Shown: in pieces, positions 50,866 to 60,437 of the stretch
Numbering within the stretch: the stretch's first letter is position 1
Layout: every line of letters starts with the position of its first letter
NCBI RefSeq assembly: GCF_900188165.1
Contig: NZ_FZOS01000002.1
Span: 124,001 to 188,000, forward strand
Direction of reading: 5' to 3'
Length of the DNA stretch: 64,000 nucleotides
Source: Edaphosphingomonas laterariae
Lineage (GTDB): Bacteria; Pseudomonadota; Alphaproteobacteria; Sphingomonadales; Sphingomonadaceae
Made by a program: the position numbers and the translations under genes
Notes under the pieces: generated by a model
Told to the model about the DNA's origin: nothing
Seen by the model: only the letters and a program-made list of their open reading frames with translations
Databases searched by the model: none

Positions 50866-52191
50866 TTAATCGTCGCCACCATCGGCGGACGTCGCCAGCA
50901 GCTTGTCGATCTTGCGGCCGTCCATGTCGACGATCTCGAACCGCCAGCCATCGGCGTCGAACGCTTCGCCCACCGTGGGCAAATGCTTGAGCACCGACAG
51001 CGCGAAGCCCGCCGCGGTCGCATAATCGCGATCTTCCGACAGCGTGATGCCCAGCCGCTCGGCCATCATGTCCGCGGGCGCCGATCCCGACACCAGCCAG
51101 CTCCCATCCTCACGCTCGACGACGGGCGGATCGGTGCCTTCCTCCTGATCCGAGGCGAATTCGCCCGCGATCGCCGACAACAGGTCGGCGGGCGTCACCA
51201 CGCCTTCGAAATGGCCATATTCGTCATGGACCAGCGCCATCGGCACGCCCGCTTCACGCAGCGTTTCGAGCGCGTTCATCGCATCCATCTGATCGGGCAC
51301 GATCGGCGCGTCGCGCATCAGCGCGCGCACGTCGATCGCCCGCCCGTCGAGCAGGGCGGAAACGATGTCGCGCGCCTGGACCACGCCGACGATCGCATCC
51401 ACCGATCCTTCGGCCACGGGCATCCGACTGTGCGGCATGGCGAGCAGCCGATCGCGGATCGCCTGCGGATCGGCGGTCGCGTCGATCCATTCGATCTCGG
51501 TGCGCGGCGTCATCACCTCGCGCACCGGCCGGTCGGCCAGCCGCACCACCCCCGAGATGATCGCGCGCTCGCTTTCCTCGATCACGCCCGCGCTCGATGC
51601 TTCCGCGACGATCAGGTGCAGTTCTTCCGCCGTGACATGATTTTCGGATTCGCGGCTGAGACCGATGATGCGGAAGATCAGCGCGCTCGACCGATCGAGC
51701 AGCCACACCACCGGCGCCGTCACCCGCGACAGCCACAGCATCGGCAGCGCCACCGTTGCCGCGATCGGTTCGGGCGAGCGCAGCGCGAACTGCTTGGGCA
51801 CAAGCTCGCCCACGATCAGCGAGGCGAAGGTGGTGAGCGCGATGACGAGGCCGAAGCCGATCTCGCCGGCCGCCGCCGGCGGCACGCCGAGCAGCGCCAG
51901 CCGATCGCCCACCGGCCCGCCCAGGCTGGCGCCCGAATAAGCACCGGCGAGAATGCCGATCAGGGTGATGCCGATCTGCACGGTGGACAGGAAGCGGCCG
52001 GGTTCGGCGGCCAGATCAAGCGCGCAGCGCGCGCCCTTGCGCCCGGCCCGCGCCATCGCCTCCAGCCGCGGCTTGCGCGCGGATACGATGGCCAGTTCGG
52101 ACATGGCGAAAACGCCGTTGAGCGCGATCAACGCGAGGATGATCACGCAATCGGCCCAAGGAAACGGTTGAAGGGGAATATCGGGCGGCAT
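50866..52191 (-). CDS. CNNM/CBS-domain membrane protein (HlyC/CorC family)
   Basis: A 441-residue protein with three N-terminal hydrophobic segments of the DUF21/CNNM domain (GVFAMSELAIVSARKPRLEAMA, TVQIGITLIGILAGAYSGASLGG, VGELVPKQFALR), two CBS repeats (REVMTPRTEIEWIDA and DIVSALLDG to LREAGVPMALVHDEYGHFEGVVT) and a C-terminal CorC_HlyC domain (GSWLVSGSAPADMMAERLG). It is thought to export or sense Mg2+ or other divalent ions. It is convergent with bfr. Confidence 0.93.
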   Translation of the reverse strand: MPPDIPLQPFPWADCVIILALIALNGVFAMSELAIVSARKPRLEAMARAGRKGARCALDLAAEPGRFLSTVQIGITLIGILAGAYSGASLGGPVGDRLALLGVPPAAAGEIGFGLVIALTTFASLIVGELVPKQFALRSPEPIAATVALPMLWLSRVTAPVVWLLDRSSALIFRIIGLSRESENHVTAEELHLIVAEASSAGVIEESERAIISGVVRLADRPVREVMTPRTEIEWIDATADPQAIRDRLLAMPHSRMPVAEGSVDAIVGVVQARDIVSALLDGRAIDVRALMRDAPIVPDQMDAMNALETLREAGVPMALVHDEYGHFEGVVTPADLLSAIAGEFASDQEEGTDPPVVEREDGSWLVSGSAPADMMAERLGITLSEDRDYATAAGFALSVLKHLPTVGEAFDADGWRFEIVDMDGRKIDKLLATSADGGDD

Positions 52192-52324
52192 GGCGCTTCA
52201 ACCCCATAGAACGGAATCTTGCTGGCCGACAACAAGTTCATCAGGCAGCGTTCAGCACGGCGGCGGAACAAGCGCCCCCGGGCACGGTTTTTATCGGCAC
52301 AGTTCAAGGGAAAGGGACGATTCA

Positions 52325-53005
52325 ATGCGGATTACCACCAAGCTCGCGGGAATGAGCCTGGCTTTGGCGGCACTTGCGACCACCGCCTGCACCACCGATC
52401 CGGTGACCGGCGAAAAAAAGATGTCCAAGGCGGCGATCGGCGCGCTTGGCGGCGCCGCGCTCGGCACCGGCCTCGGTGCGCTGGTTGGCGGCCACAATAA
52501 TCGCACCGAGATGATCGTGGGCGCGGGCATCGGCGCGATCGCCGGCACCGCGGTCGGCGGCTATATGGACAAGCAGGAGCGCGAACTGCGCCAGAAGACC
52601 GCCGGCACCGGCGTCGAGGTCAGCCGCCAGGGCGACGAGATCCTCCTCAACATCCCGTCGGGCATCACCTTCGCCACCAACAGCTACACGATCGAGCCGC
52701 AATTCCGCTCGACGCTCGATTCGGTGGCGCAGACGCTGGCGAGCTACAACCAGACCTATGTCGACGTGTACGGCCACACCGATTCCACGGGCAACGACAC
52801 GATCAACATTCCGCTTTCGCAGAACCGCGCGAAATCGGTGGCGGATTATCTGACGACGCGCGGCGTGACGAGCGCGCGTATCGGCACGCAGGGCTTCGGC
52901 GCGAGCCAGCCGATCGCGAGCAATTCGACCGTCGAGGGCCGCGCCCAGAATCGCCGCGTCGAAATCAAGATCGTGCCGGTGACGGACACCAGCACCAACG
53001 GCTGA
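52325..53005 (+). CDS. OmpA-family glycine-zipper lipoprotein
   Basis: A 226-residue protein with a probable lipoprotein signal (cysteine at 22 in LATTAC), a glycine-zipper segment (IGALGGAALGTGLGALVGG and IVGAGIGAIAGTAVGGYMD) and a C-terminal OmpA-like peptidoglycan-binding domain: VYGHTDSTGNDTINIPLSQNRAKSVADYL and RRVEI near the end. The Asp and Arg that bind diaminopimelate are within GHTDSTG and NRRVE. Anchors the outer membrane to the cell wall. The signal lacks a typical LAGC box, so lipidation is probable rather than certain. Confidence 0.92.
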   Translation: MRITTKLAGMSLALAALATTACTTDPVTGEKKMSKAAIGALGGAALGTGLGALVGGHNNRTEMIVGAGIGAIAGTAVGGYMDKQERELRQKTAGTGVEVSRQGDEILLNIPSGITFATNSYTIEPQFRSTLDSVAQTLASYNQTYVDVYGHTDSTGNDTINIPLSQNRAKSVADYLTTRGVTSARIGTQGFGASQPIASNSTVEGRAQNRRVEIKIVPVTDTSTNG

Positions 53006-53036
53006 TCCTCCGGCCGTTCATCGACAGTTTTGCGCA

Positions 53037-53063
53037 GGGGCGTCCGGGCGATCCGGGCGCCCT
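53037..53063 (+). terminator. Terminator after the OmpA gene
   Basis: Arms of 10 bases with one G-T wobble (GGGCGTCCGG and CCGGGCGCCC), 5-base loop, followed by TTGT. It lies 32 bases beyond the stop. Confidence 0.65.
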
Positions 53064-53147
53064 TGTCGTATCCTGCCCGGCGCTATGGACAGCTTCGGTG
53101 AAGGCCGCTGCTGGATCTTGTCGCTGCAAAGCGGCCGATCACCCATT

Positions 53148-53186
53148 CCCGCGACGCCGCCCGTTCTGTCGGGGCGGCGTCGCGGG
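53148..53186 (-). terminator. Terminator of purL
   Basis: Perfect 15-base arms, CCCGCGACGCCGCCC and its complement, around a 9-base loop. It lies 8 bases past the purL stop on the minus strand. Confidence 0.85.
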
Positions 53187-53193
53187 GTGGTGA

Positions 53194-55380
53194 TCAGGCG
53201 AGCGCGGCGTCGGCGCCCATCAGCTTGGGGAAGAAGCCTTCATGCGCGGTGCGCAGATCGGCGAGCGTGACGCCGGCGACGCTGGCGCCGCCGGTGGTGC
53301 CGATGCGCTTCACCGGCACGCCGGCCGCCACAATCGCGTCGGGATTGGCGGTGGTAACGACATAGACGCCCTGATCTTCGCCGAAAGCAGACGCGGCGCT
53401 GTCGATACCGTCGAGCGTCGCGCCGATCTTGCCGGCAAGCGCCATTTCGGCGACCGCGACGAGCACACCGCCATCCGCCACGTCATGCACGGCCGAAACC
53501 TTGCCATCGGCGATCAGCTTGCGGACGAAATCGCCCGCTGCCTTTTCCTTGGCGAGATCGACCGGCGGGGGCGTGCCGTCTTCGCGGCCATGCACTTCGC
53601 GCAGCCAGATCGACTGGCCGAGATGGCCGGCAGTCTCACCGATAAGCAGGATCGCTTCGCCTTCGCCCTTGAAGGCGATGGTGGCGGATTTCGACCAGTC
53701 GGACAGCAGGCCGATGGCGCCGATCGCCGGCGTCGGCAGGATCGCCGAGCCGCCGCCGGTGGCCTTGCTCTCGTTATAGAGCGAGACGTTGCCGGAGACG
53801 ATCGGGAAGGCGAGCTGGCGGCAGGCTTCGCCCATGCCGTCGAGGCAGCCGGTGAACTGCGCCATGATTTCCGGCCGCTGCGGATTGGCGAAGTTCAGGC
53901 AGTTGGTGACCGCCAGCGGCAGCGAACCGACCGCCGAAAGGTTGCGCCAGCATTCGGCGATCGCCTGCTTGCCGCCTTCATAGGGGTCGGCATAGCAATA
54001 ACGCGGGGTGCAATCGGTCGAGATCGCGATGCCCTTGCTCGAGCCGTGCACGCGCACCACCGCGGCGTCGCCGCCCGGGCGCTGCACCGTATCGGCGCCG
54101 ACCATGTGGTCATACTGCTCCCAGATCCAGCGGCGCGACGCGATGTCGGGCGACGCCATGAGCGTGACGAGATCGGCGCCGAGATCATTAGAGGCGGGCA
54201 CGTCGCCGAGCGGCGCGATCTTGGCCCAGGCCTGATAATCCTCGCGGCTGAGCGCGGGGCGATCGTAGAGCGGGGCATCGTCCGCCAGCGGGGCGAGCGG
54301 GATGTCGCACACCGTTTCGCCATTGTGGACGAGGACCATGCGGCCGGTGTCGGTGACTTCGCCGATCACCGCGAAATCCAGCTCCCACTTCTTGAAGATC
54401 GCCTCGGCAAAGGCTTCCTTGCCGGGCTTCAGCACCATGAGCATCCGCTCCTGGCTTTCCGAGAGCATCATCTCGTACGCGGTCATGCCCTCTTCGCGCT
54501 GGGGCACCTTGTTCATGTCGAGCCGGATGCCGACGCCGCCCTTGGACGCCATTTCGACCGAGGAGGAGGTGAGGCCGGCCGCGCCCATGTCCTGAATCGC
54601 GACGATCGCGTCGGACGCCATCAGTTCGAGGCAGGCTTCGATCAGCAGCTTTTCGGTGAAGGGGTCGCCCACCTGCACGGTCGGGCGCTTTTCTTCCGAA
54701 TCCTCGCCGAAATCGGCCGAGGCCATGGTGGCGCCGTGAATGCCGTCGCGCCCGGTCTTGGAGCCGACATAGACGATCGGATTGCCGACGCCCGAGGCGG
54801 CCGAATAGAAGATCTTGTCGGTTTCGGCGACGCCCACCGTCATCGCGTTGACGAGGATGTTGCCGTCATAGGCGCGGTGGAAATTGACCTCGCCGCCCAC
54901 CGTCGGCACGCCGACGCAATTGCCATAGCCGCCGATGCCGTGGACGACGCCCGCGATCAGGTGGCGCATCTTGGGATGATCGGGCCGGCCGAAACGCAGC
55001 GCGTTCATGTTGGCGATGGGGCGCGCGCCCATGGTGAACACGTCGCGCAGGATGCCGCCGACGCCGGTGGCCGCGCCCTGATAGGGCTCGATGTAAGACG
55101 GGTGGTTGTGGCTCTCCATCTTGAAGATGGCGGCCTGGCCGTCGCCGATATCGACGACGCCGGCATTCTCGCCGGGGCCGCAGATCACCCAGGGCGCCTC
55201 GGTGGGCAGCTTCTTCAGGTGGATGCGGCTCGACTTGTAGGAGCAGTGCTCCGACCACATCACCGAGAAGATGCCGAGCTCCGTCAGATTCGGCTCTCGG
55301 CCGAGCGCGTGGAGCACGCGTTCATATTCTTCGGGGGACAGGCCGTGTTCGGCGACGATCGCGGGGGTGATCTGGGTCAT
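53194..55380 (-). CDS. purL: Phosphoribosylformylglycinamidine synthase subunit PurL
   Basis: A 728-residue ATP-dependent enzyme of purine synthesis, converting FGAR to FGAM. It is the small form used with PurQ and PurS. Landmarks: [49 protein letters not shown]-like [50 protein letters not shown] and [17 protein letters not shown]. It begins [15 protein letters not shown] at ATG 55380. PurS and PurQ are not in the window. Confidence 0.97.
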   Translation of the reverse strand: MTQITPAIVAEHGLSPEEYERVLHALGREPNLTELGIFSVMWSEHCSYKSSRIHLKKLPTEAPWVICGPGENAGVVDIGDGQAAIFKMESHNHPSYIEPYQGAATGVGGILRDVFTMGARPIANMNALRFGRPDHPKMRHLIAGVVHGIGGYGNCVGVPTVGGEVNFHRAYDGNILVNAMTVGVAETDKIFYSAASGVGNPIVYVGSKTGRDGIHGATMASADFGEDSEEKRPTVQVGDPFTEKLLIEACLELMASDAIVAIQDMGAAGLTSSSVEMASKGGVGIRLDMNKVPQREEGMTAYEMMLSESQERMLMVLKPGKEAFAEAIFKKWELDFAVIGEVTDTGRMVLVHNGETVCDIPLAPLADDAPLYDRPALSREDYQAWAKIAPLGDVPASNDLGADLVTLMASPDIASRRWIWEQYDHMVGADTVQRPGGDAAVVRVHGSSKGIAISTDCTPRYCYADPYEGGKQAIAECWRNLSAVGSLPLAVTNCLNFANPQRPEIMAQFTGCLDGMGEACRQLAFPIVSGNVSLYNESKATGGGSAILPTPAIGAIGLLSDWSKSATIAFKGEGEAILLIGETAGHLGQSIWLREVHGREDGTPPPVDLAKEKAAGDFVRKLIADGKVSAVHDVADGGVLVAVAEMALAGKIGATLDGIDSAASAFGEDQGVYVVTTANPDAIVAAGVPVKRIGTTGGASVAGVTLADLRTAHEGFFPKLMGADAALA

Positions 55381-55516
55381 GGCCGCGCCTCTAGAGCAAA
55401 TCGGCGCGCGTTTGAACCACCCGTCGCACGGGCGCGGGCGGGAAGCGCATTCGGGGTTAGACTCGAGCAGCCGAATCGGGCATATGTTCACTATATGTTC
55501 TTGAGAGGAGGTTCCC

Positions 55517-55972
55517 ATGGTCAGCCCCATTCCCGAAGGCTATCATAGCGTTACACCCTATCTGGCGATCGATGGCGCGGCCGAGGCGCTGGAATATTAC
55601 AAGAAGGCGTTCGGCGCGACCGAAGTGCTGCGAATGCCGCATGGCGATCGCATCGCCCATGCCGAGATCAAGATCGGCGATTCTTTCGTCATGCTGGCCG
55701 ATGAGTTTCCCGACATGAATCACCTCGGCCCCAAGTCACGCGGGGGCACCACCGTCAGCCTGATGATCTATGTGCCCGACGTGGATGCCGCGTTCGAGCG
55801 CGCGATCGCGGCCGGCGGCACCGTGCAGCGGCCGGTGGCGGACCAGTTCTATGGTGACCGATCGGGCACGCTGTTCGATCCGTTCGGCCATCAGTGGACC
55901 TTGTCCACCCATGTCGAGGATGTGCCCGAGGACGAGATCCACCGCCGCATGGCCGCGATGGCGGAAGGCTGA
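55517..55972 (+). CDS. VOC family (glyoxalase/PhnB-like) protein
   Basis: A 151-residue protein with the PhnB/VOC pattern: [45 protein letters not shown] and [22 protein letters not shown], where the last motif carries the family's conserved GxxxDPFGHxW. VOC proteins include dioxygenases, glyoxalases and resistance proteins; this group has no fixed substrate. The start follows GAGAGGAGG. It is divergent from purL across a 136-base gap. Confidence 0.88.
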   Translation: MVSPIPEGYHSVTPYLAIDGAAEALEYYKKAFGATEVLRMPHGDRIAHAEIKIGDSFVMLADEFPDMNHLGPKSRGGTTVSLMIYVPDVDAAFERAIAAGGTVQRPVADQFYGDRSGTLFDPFGHQWTLSTHVEDVPEDEIHRRMAAMAEG

Positions 55973-56012
55973 ACGGCGCCGGGGAAGGGCGCCGGGCTAC
56001 GCATGAATGGAA

Positions 56013-56040
56013 AGGGCCGGCGGATCGCTCCGCCGGCCCT
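56013..56040 (+). terminator. Terminator after the VOC gene
   Basis: A perfect 11-base stem, AGGGCCGGCGG and CCGCCGGCCCT, with a 6-base loop, 40 bases beyond the stop. It lies in the space before the convergent lipoprotein gene and may serve both. Confidence 0.8.
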
Positions 56041-56087
56041 GTTGATCATCGGCCCGAAGGGACGGGCCAATCGCGATCAGGTGAAAA

Positions 56088-56477
56088 TCAGGCCTTGCAG
56101 CTCTGGCTCGGCTTGCCCGGCTGTTCGAGCGTGACGGTGGTGCTGTCGCCGGTCAGCTTATAGCCTTCGGCCACGAACGGCTCGCCCTTGGTCGGCGCGG
56201 TCAGCCTGGTGGCCGGGCCGGTCTTTTCGGCGCGCACGTCGGCGGAGGTGCCGTCGGCGAAGAAGTCGATATAGGCAAGGCTGTTGTCCTTGCAGCGATA
56301 GGTGCGGCTGGCGGTCAGCGCCGGCGGCAGGGTGACGGGCGGGGCTTCCGCAACCGTCTGCGCGTCGGGATCGGCCGGGCCGTTGGCGACCAGCGTATCC
56401 GCTTCATTGTTGCAGGCTGCGAGCGAGAGAATGGCCGCGAGCGAGGCGGCCGCGAGGGTCAGGGGGGTTTTCTGCAT
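56088..56477 (-). CDS. MliC-like lipoprotein (possible c-type lysozyme inhibitor)
   Basis: A 129-residue lipoprotein: signal ending LSLAAC (lipid on C22), a proline/alanine spacer (about 23-60), and a small beta-barrel-like domain. The domain, from SRTYRCKDNSLAYIDFFADG to PGKPSQSCKA, follows the MliC pattern: an aromatic-x-C-x start, a middle gly/tyr strand (FVAEGYKLTGD), and a terminal cysteine that would pair with the first. MliC proteins block host or competitor lysozyme. The similarity is in the layout and spacing of residues, so the assignment is moderate. Confidence 0.65.
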   Translation of the reverse strand: MQKTPLTLAAASLAAILSLAACNNEADTLVANGPADPDAQTVAEAPPVTLPPALTASRTYRCKDNSLAYIDFFADGTSADVRAEKTGPATRLTAPTKGEPFVAEGYKLTGDSTTVTLEQPGKPSQSCKA

Positions 56478-56758
56478 GACGGGTCCAATTTTCGCGGCAG
56501 CGCAGCGGCACGTCAAGCCGAAGATTTGCCGTAACGCGGCCAGTTCGTTGCATTATGGGCCAGTTTCAACGGGTTGAACGTGGCTATGCGTAGTCGGATG
56601 GCCGATATCGGCGGCATGTGCGCAAGGCCATGGCGTGCTGCGCCGCGAATGACGTCATGCCTTCGCTTTGTCATGGCGCTGACGGAAAAGTCGCATATTC
56701 AAAGGTTAATGGATCATCCGTCCGGGCGGCCCTTTCGCCCGTCGATCGGAGGATCATC

Positions 56759-57376
56759 ATGAAACGCGCTCTTGCTTATGCCGCGACGGCCGCGTCGCTC
56801 GCCATCGCCGCCCCCGCCTCGGCCGCGATCATCGCGCCGGTCGGCGTCACCGCGTCGAGCACCTTCTGGACCTATGACGTCGACAATCTGATCAATGGCA
56901 GCGGCGTCGCCGGCGGCTTCCACGACGGCAATTATAACAATGCCTGGATGACCGAAACGACCGGCGAGCCGGCGCACCTGATCTTCGATCTCGGCGCGGC
57001 TTATGATCTGTCGTCGGCGCTGATCTGGCAGTTCAACGTGGATTTCGGCCTCGATCGCGGCGTGCGCGATTTCGCGATTTCGCTCTCCACCGACGGCATG
57101 AGCTTCGCCGATGCGACCGCCGGCACGCTGATGCAGGGCACGTCCCAGCCATTGCCGGCGCAGCTGGTCGAGCTGGCGGGCACGGCGCGTTATGTCCGCC
57201 TCGATCTCCTCAACAATTATGGCGATCAGTGGACGTGGACCGGCCTGTCCGAGGTCCGGTTCGACGGCACGGTCGCCGCCGTGCCCGAACCGGCGAGCTG
57301 GGCGATGATGATCGGCGGCTTCGGCCTCGTCGGCGGTGCGATGCGCCGCCGTCATGTGCAGCTGAGCTTCGCCTGA
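56759..57376 (+). CDS. PEPxxWA-CTERM protein with discoidin/F5/8C-like domain
   Basis: A 205-residue exported protein: signal peptide (YAATAASLAIAAPASA), a jelly-roll like domain with ASSTFWTYDVDNLINGSG, HLIFDLGAAYDLSSALIWQFN and RYVRLDLLNNYGDQWTWTGLSEVRF, the pattern of F5/8 type C carbohydrate-binding domains, then PEPASWAMMIGGFGLVGGAMRRR. The tail directs exosortase processing. Start ATG 56759 follows GGAGGATC. It may bind a surface polysaccharide. Confidence 0.85.
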   Translation: MKRALAYAATAASLAIAAPASAAIIAPVGVTASSTFWTYDVDNLINGSGVAGGFHDGNYNNAWMTETTGEPAHLIFDLGAAYDLSSALIWQFNVDFGLDRGVRDFAISLSTDGMSFADATAGTLMQGTSQPLPAQLVELAGTARYVRLDLLNNYGDQWTWTGLSEVRFDGTVAAVPEPASWAMMIGGFGLVGGAMRRRHVQLSFA

Positions 57377-57391
57377 CCCTATCTGCCCGCG

Positions 57392-57428
57392 ACTTCGGGG
57401 CGGCCGGCGCGCCGCCCCGAAGTTTCTC
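57392..57428 (+). terminator. Terminator of the second PEP-CTERM gene
   Basis: Perfect 12-base arms ACTTCGGGGCGG and CCGCCCCGAAGT, 8-base loop, followed by TTCTCT. It begins 16 bases past the stop. Confidence 0.85.
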
Positions 57429-57489
57429 TGCACGCGGCCCTAGAGATGCCTGCTTGCCGCTGGCTTGGCGCCTCGGCTATTCCGCCAAT

Positions 57490-58488
57490 ATGGTTCTCGC
57501 CCCCACCGCCCCCAATTCGCTTGCCCTGATCGGCAACACCCCGCTCGTCCGCCTGGCCGGCCCCAGCGCCGAAACCGGCTGCGAGATCCTCGCCAAGTGC
57601 GAGTTCATGAACCCCGGGGGTTCGGTGAAGGATCGCGCCGCCTTGTTCATCGTCGAGGATGCCGAGGCGCAGGGGCTGCTGAAGCCCGGCGGCGTGATCG
57701 TCGAAGGCACGGCGGGCAATACCGGCATCGGCCTCGCGCTCGTCGGCAATGCCAAGGGCTATCGCACGATCATCGTGATGCCCGAGACGCAGAGCCAGGA
57801 GAAGAAGGACACGCTGCGCGCGCTGGGGGCTGAGCTGGTGCTGGTGCCGGCGGCGCCTTATGCCTCGTCCGCCCATTTCGTCCACACCTCGCGCCGGATC
57901 GCCGAGGAGACGGAAAATGCGTTGTGGGCCAACCAGTTCGACAATATCGCCAATCGCATGGCGCATATCCGCACCACCGCGGCCGAGATCTGGGAGCAGA
58001 CCGGCGGCCGGATCGACGGCTTCACCTGCGCGGTGGGCACGGGCGGGACGCTGGCCGGCGTTGGCCTGGGTCTCAAGGAACGGCGCGAGGATGTGGTGAT
58101 CGCGCTCAGCGATCCGCACGGCGCCGCGCTCTACAGCTATTATGAAACCGGCGAACTGAAGGCCGAGGGCAGCTCGGTCGCCGAAGGCATCGGGCAGGGC
58201 CGGATCACCGCCAATCTGGAAGGCGCGCCGGTCGACGCGCAGTTCCGCATTTCCGACGCGGAAGGGCTGGAACAGGTCCACCGCCTGCTGATGGACGAGG
58301 GGCTTTGCGTCGGCCTTTCATCGGGGATTAATGTGGCGGGCGCTATGGCTCTCGCGCGGCGGATGGGGCCTGGCCACACCATCGTAACGATCCTGTGTGA
58401 TTCGGGATTTCGTTATCTTTCAACACTTTTCAATCCGAACTGGCTGGCCGAAAAGGGCCTCGCGACGCCGCCCTGGCTCGTGCGATAA
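57490..58488 (+). CDS. cysK: Cysteine synthase A (O-acetylserine sulfhydrylase family)
   Basis: A 332-residue PLP enzyme making L-cysteine from O-acetylserine and sulfide. The PLP lysine is K47 in GGSVKDRAA; the substrate-binding EGTAGNTGIGLA and the phosphate-binding GTGGTLAGVG are intact, as is the late CDSGFRYLST. The end TLFNPNWLAEKGL resembles CysK of alphaproteobacteria. Closely related enzymes such as cystathionine beta-synthase are less likely because there is no CBS pair or heme region. Confidence 0.92.
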   Translation: MVLAPTAPNSLALIGNTPLVRLAGPSAETGCEILAKCEFMNPGGSVKDRAALFIVEDAEAQGLLKPGGVIVEGTAGNTGIGLALVGNAKGYRTIIVMPETQSQEKKDTLRALGAELVLVPAAPYASSAHFVHTSRRIAEETENALWANQFDNIANRMAHIRTTAAEIWEQTGGRIDGFTCAVGTGGTLAGVGLGLKERREDVVIALSDPHGAALYSYYETGELKAEGSSVAEGIGQGRITANLEGAPVDAQFRISDAEGLEQVHRLLMDEGLCVGLSSGINVAGAMALARRMGPGHTIVTILCDSGFRYLSTLFNPNWLAEKGLATPPWLVR

Positions 58489-58575
58489 GCCGTTCGACAA
58501 GCGCGATTGGCTGCGTTAGGCTTGATGCAAACAGTGATTTGCGTTCACCTGAGTTCCAATCGTGGAAGGGAATGA

Positions 58576-58863
58576 ATGCAGCGGGTTCGCATCGGTTTGA
58601 CCGGGCTAGCCGGCGTCTTCGTACTCGTTTTGGTGGCCGCCGCCGTGTTTGGCGTGGTCAGCCGGGAGCCGAAGGTGTCGACGGACGAGACAGGCAATGT
58701 GGTGATCGTCGACGCGAGCAATGCAGCGCTCGCGGACGCTGGCCCGCCCAAGGAGCCACTTGCCGAACTGGGCATGGCGCCCGGGGCGGCAACGCCTGAT
58801 GCCGCTGCCAATGAGGAAGCGGCCGGCAACCTCGTCGCTCCGGCGGCCCCCACCGAAAACTGA
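58576..58863 (+). CDS. Small single-pass membrane protein, unknown function
   Basis: A 95-residue protein: one helix (GLTGLAGVFVLVLVAAAVFGVV), then an acidic, Ala/Pro-rich extracytoplasmic tail (about 35-95). No motif is recognised. The ATG at 58576 follows GGAAGGGAATGA. It is directly followed, 7 bases on, by the next membrane gene, so the two are probably one unit. Confidence 0.75.
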   Translation: MQRVRIGLTGLAGVFVLVLVAAAVFGVVSREPKVSTDETGNVVIVDASNAALADAGPPKEPLAELGMAPGAATPDAAANEEAAGNLVAPAAPTEN

Positions 58864-58870
58864 TCACGGC

Positions 58871-60244
58871 ATGGCGTGCGCCGGCGCGGTGGCGATCGCG
58901 GCCGCCTGCCTGGCGCTCGCCGAAATCCTGGGCGGGCTCGCGCTCGGCCTGATCGCCGGGCATGGCCGGGCCGATCTTTTCCCCTTCGTCGCGGTGCGGC
59001 CGTGGCTTTTCCTGATCCTGATGATGGCGCTGGCCGGCTGGCCGCCACGGGCGCGGCTTGCGGCAGCATTGCTCGGCCTAGTCACCGCATCGGCGGGTGA
59101 GGCGGCGTGGCTGGGCTGGCATGGCGGCTGGTCCGGCGATGGAGCGCTGGGGCCCATCGCGCGCGCTGGCGCGGCGGGCCTGCTGATGATCGCGGTGATG
59201 GAGGCGGTGCTGCGCGGCGCGGCCTGGGCGGGCGGGCGCCATTGGCGCTGGCTGGCGGCGGCGATCGGCTTAGGCGTGCTGCTGTCGCCCGGCATGGTTG
59301 CGTGGGTGGAGCGTGCGGCGCTGGGATCGGGTGAGGCGCCCGCCCGCTCTGCACGGCCGCCGGTCCAGTTGCTGAGTGGCCTGCCGCTCGTCTGGAGCGA
59401 GGCGGGCGTGGCCGCGACGCTGGCGGGCGGGCGGGCGCCGGCGACGATGGAAAGGCTGGGGCGCCATTTCACGATCCGGCCGATCGCGACCGCCGATGCG
59501 CTGGCGCCGCAGGGGCTGGCGCTGATCGCGCAGCCCCGTGCGGACGCGCATGATCTTGTCGCCATCGATCGCTGGGTGCGGGCAGGGGGACGGGCGCTGA
59601 TCCTGACTGATCCCGATCTGCGCTGGCCGACGCAATTGCCGCCCGGCGATCCGGGCCTGCCGCCCGATGCCGCGCCGCTGGCGCCGCTGATCGCGCATTG
59701 GGGCCTGCGCCTCGTGCCGGACCGCGCGGCCATGCTCGCCATCCGCGAGGTCATGGTCGGTGGCATGCATTACCATATCCGCCCAGGTGCGCCCGGGCGG
59801 CTGAGCGGGGAGGGGGCGGCCTGCGCGATCCTTGCCGATGGCCTGGCCGCCGATTGCGCGATCGGCGCCGGGCGGGCGCTGGTCGTCGCCGATGCCGATT
59901 GGCTGCTCGACGATCTGTGGGTGGGAATGGGATCGCATGGCACGGATCGATTCCGCCGGCTGGCGGACAATGGCGCATGGGCGGTCGCTCTGCTCGACGA
60001 TCTGGCTGGCCTCGGCCCGCGCCATCCGGCCGATGCCGTGCTGTGGATAGAAAGCGACTCCGCTTGGCAGGCCGGCTGGCTTGTCGCGCTTTGCCCGGCG
60101 CTTGCGCTGCTTGCGGGCGGGTTGATCGGCCGTCGGCGTTGCAACAACGCACCGGTTGTCCCGAATATTTCACAAACTTATCCACAGGCTGCTAACAAGC
60201 ACAAAGGAGGAACAGGCACGGATTTCCGCCACACAGATCGGTGA
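58871..60244 (+). CDS. Multi-helix membrane protein with soluble middle domain, unknown function
   Basis: A 457-residue protein with about five N-terminal helices (1-160), a soluble region (about 160-400) and one helix near 415-435. The soluble part has the phrase VQLLSGLPLVWSEAGV and GGRALILTDPDLRWP, with the look of a GATase-like/GldG-type ABC-associated domain. No catalytic residues are clear, so function is unknown. The end of the gene overlaps a perfect DnaA-box sequence. I prefer ATG 58871. Confidence 0.75.
   Translation: MACAGAVAIAAACLALAEILGGLALGLIAGHGRADLFPFVAVRPWLFLILMMALAGWPPRARLAAALLGLVTASAGEAAWLGWHGGWSGDGALGPIARAGAAGLLMIAVMEAVLRGAAWAGGRHWRWLAAAIGLGVLLSPGMVAWVERAALGSGEAPARSARPPVQLLSGLPLVWSEAGVAATLAGGRAPATMERLGRHFTIRPIATADALAPQGLALIAQPRADAHDLVAIDRWVRAGGRALILTDPDLRWPTQLPPGDPGLPPDAAPLAPLIAHWGLRLVPDRAAMLAIREVMVGGMHYHIRPGAPGRLSGEGAACAILADGLAADCAIGAGRALVVADADWLLDDLWVGMGSHGTDRFRRLADNGAWAVALLDDLAGLGPRHPADAVLWIESDSAWQAGWLVALCPALALLAGGLIGRRRCNNAPVVPNISQTYPQAANKHKGGTGTDFRHTDR
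60178..60186 (+). promoter_or_regulatory. Consensus DnaA box (TTATCCACA)
   Basis: An exact match to the DnaA 9-mer, inside the last codons of the preceding membrane protein gene and about 250 bases before mraZ. A single box is not an origin, but a location upstream of the division cluster is suggestive. Confidence 0.55.
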
Positions 60245-60265
60245 AGCGCCCCAAACTGCCCATCA

Positions 60266-60351
60266 GAATCCACAGGATTCCCATCCAGTGGTATTGAAAA
60301 CCATCTGATCCCCTGATACCCCGATAGCACTCCGGGGCGCGGGGGAGATTC
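60266..60351. promoter_or_regulatory. Cluster of three GANTC sites upstream of mraZ
   Basis: GANTC occurs at 60266-60270, 60276-60280 and 60347-60351. The first two form the arms of an exact palindrome GAATCC-ACA-GGATTC. GANTC is the target of the alphaproteobacterial CcrM methyltransferase and the GcrA regulator. Confidence 0.55.
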
Positions 60352-60437
60352 CATCCATACGTGACCAGCGCCCGCGGAGTAGCGCGACGGCGTGTGCGGG
60401 GATTGGCCCTGGCTCCGTCGCAGTGGGGTCTTGGGAC

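Noticed and set aside
53242-55548. A plus-strand open frame of about 768 codons antisense to purL.
   Set aside because: PurL on the opposite strand has complete family motifs; the antisense product has low-complexity His/Arg/Asp content and no recognisable fold.
60202-60297. AAAGGAGG followed by a GTG and 18 codons (VKRPKLPIRIHRIPIQWY), considered as a leader peptide before mraZ.
   Set aside because: The GTG is about 30 bases from the ribosome-binding-like sequence, there is no closer start codon, and no regulated RNA structure is obvious.
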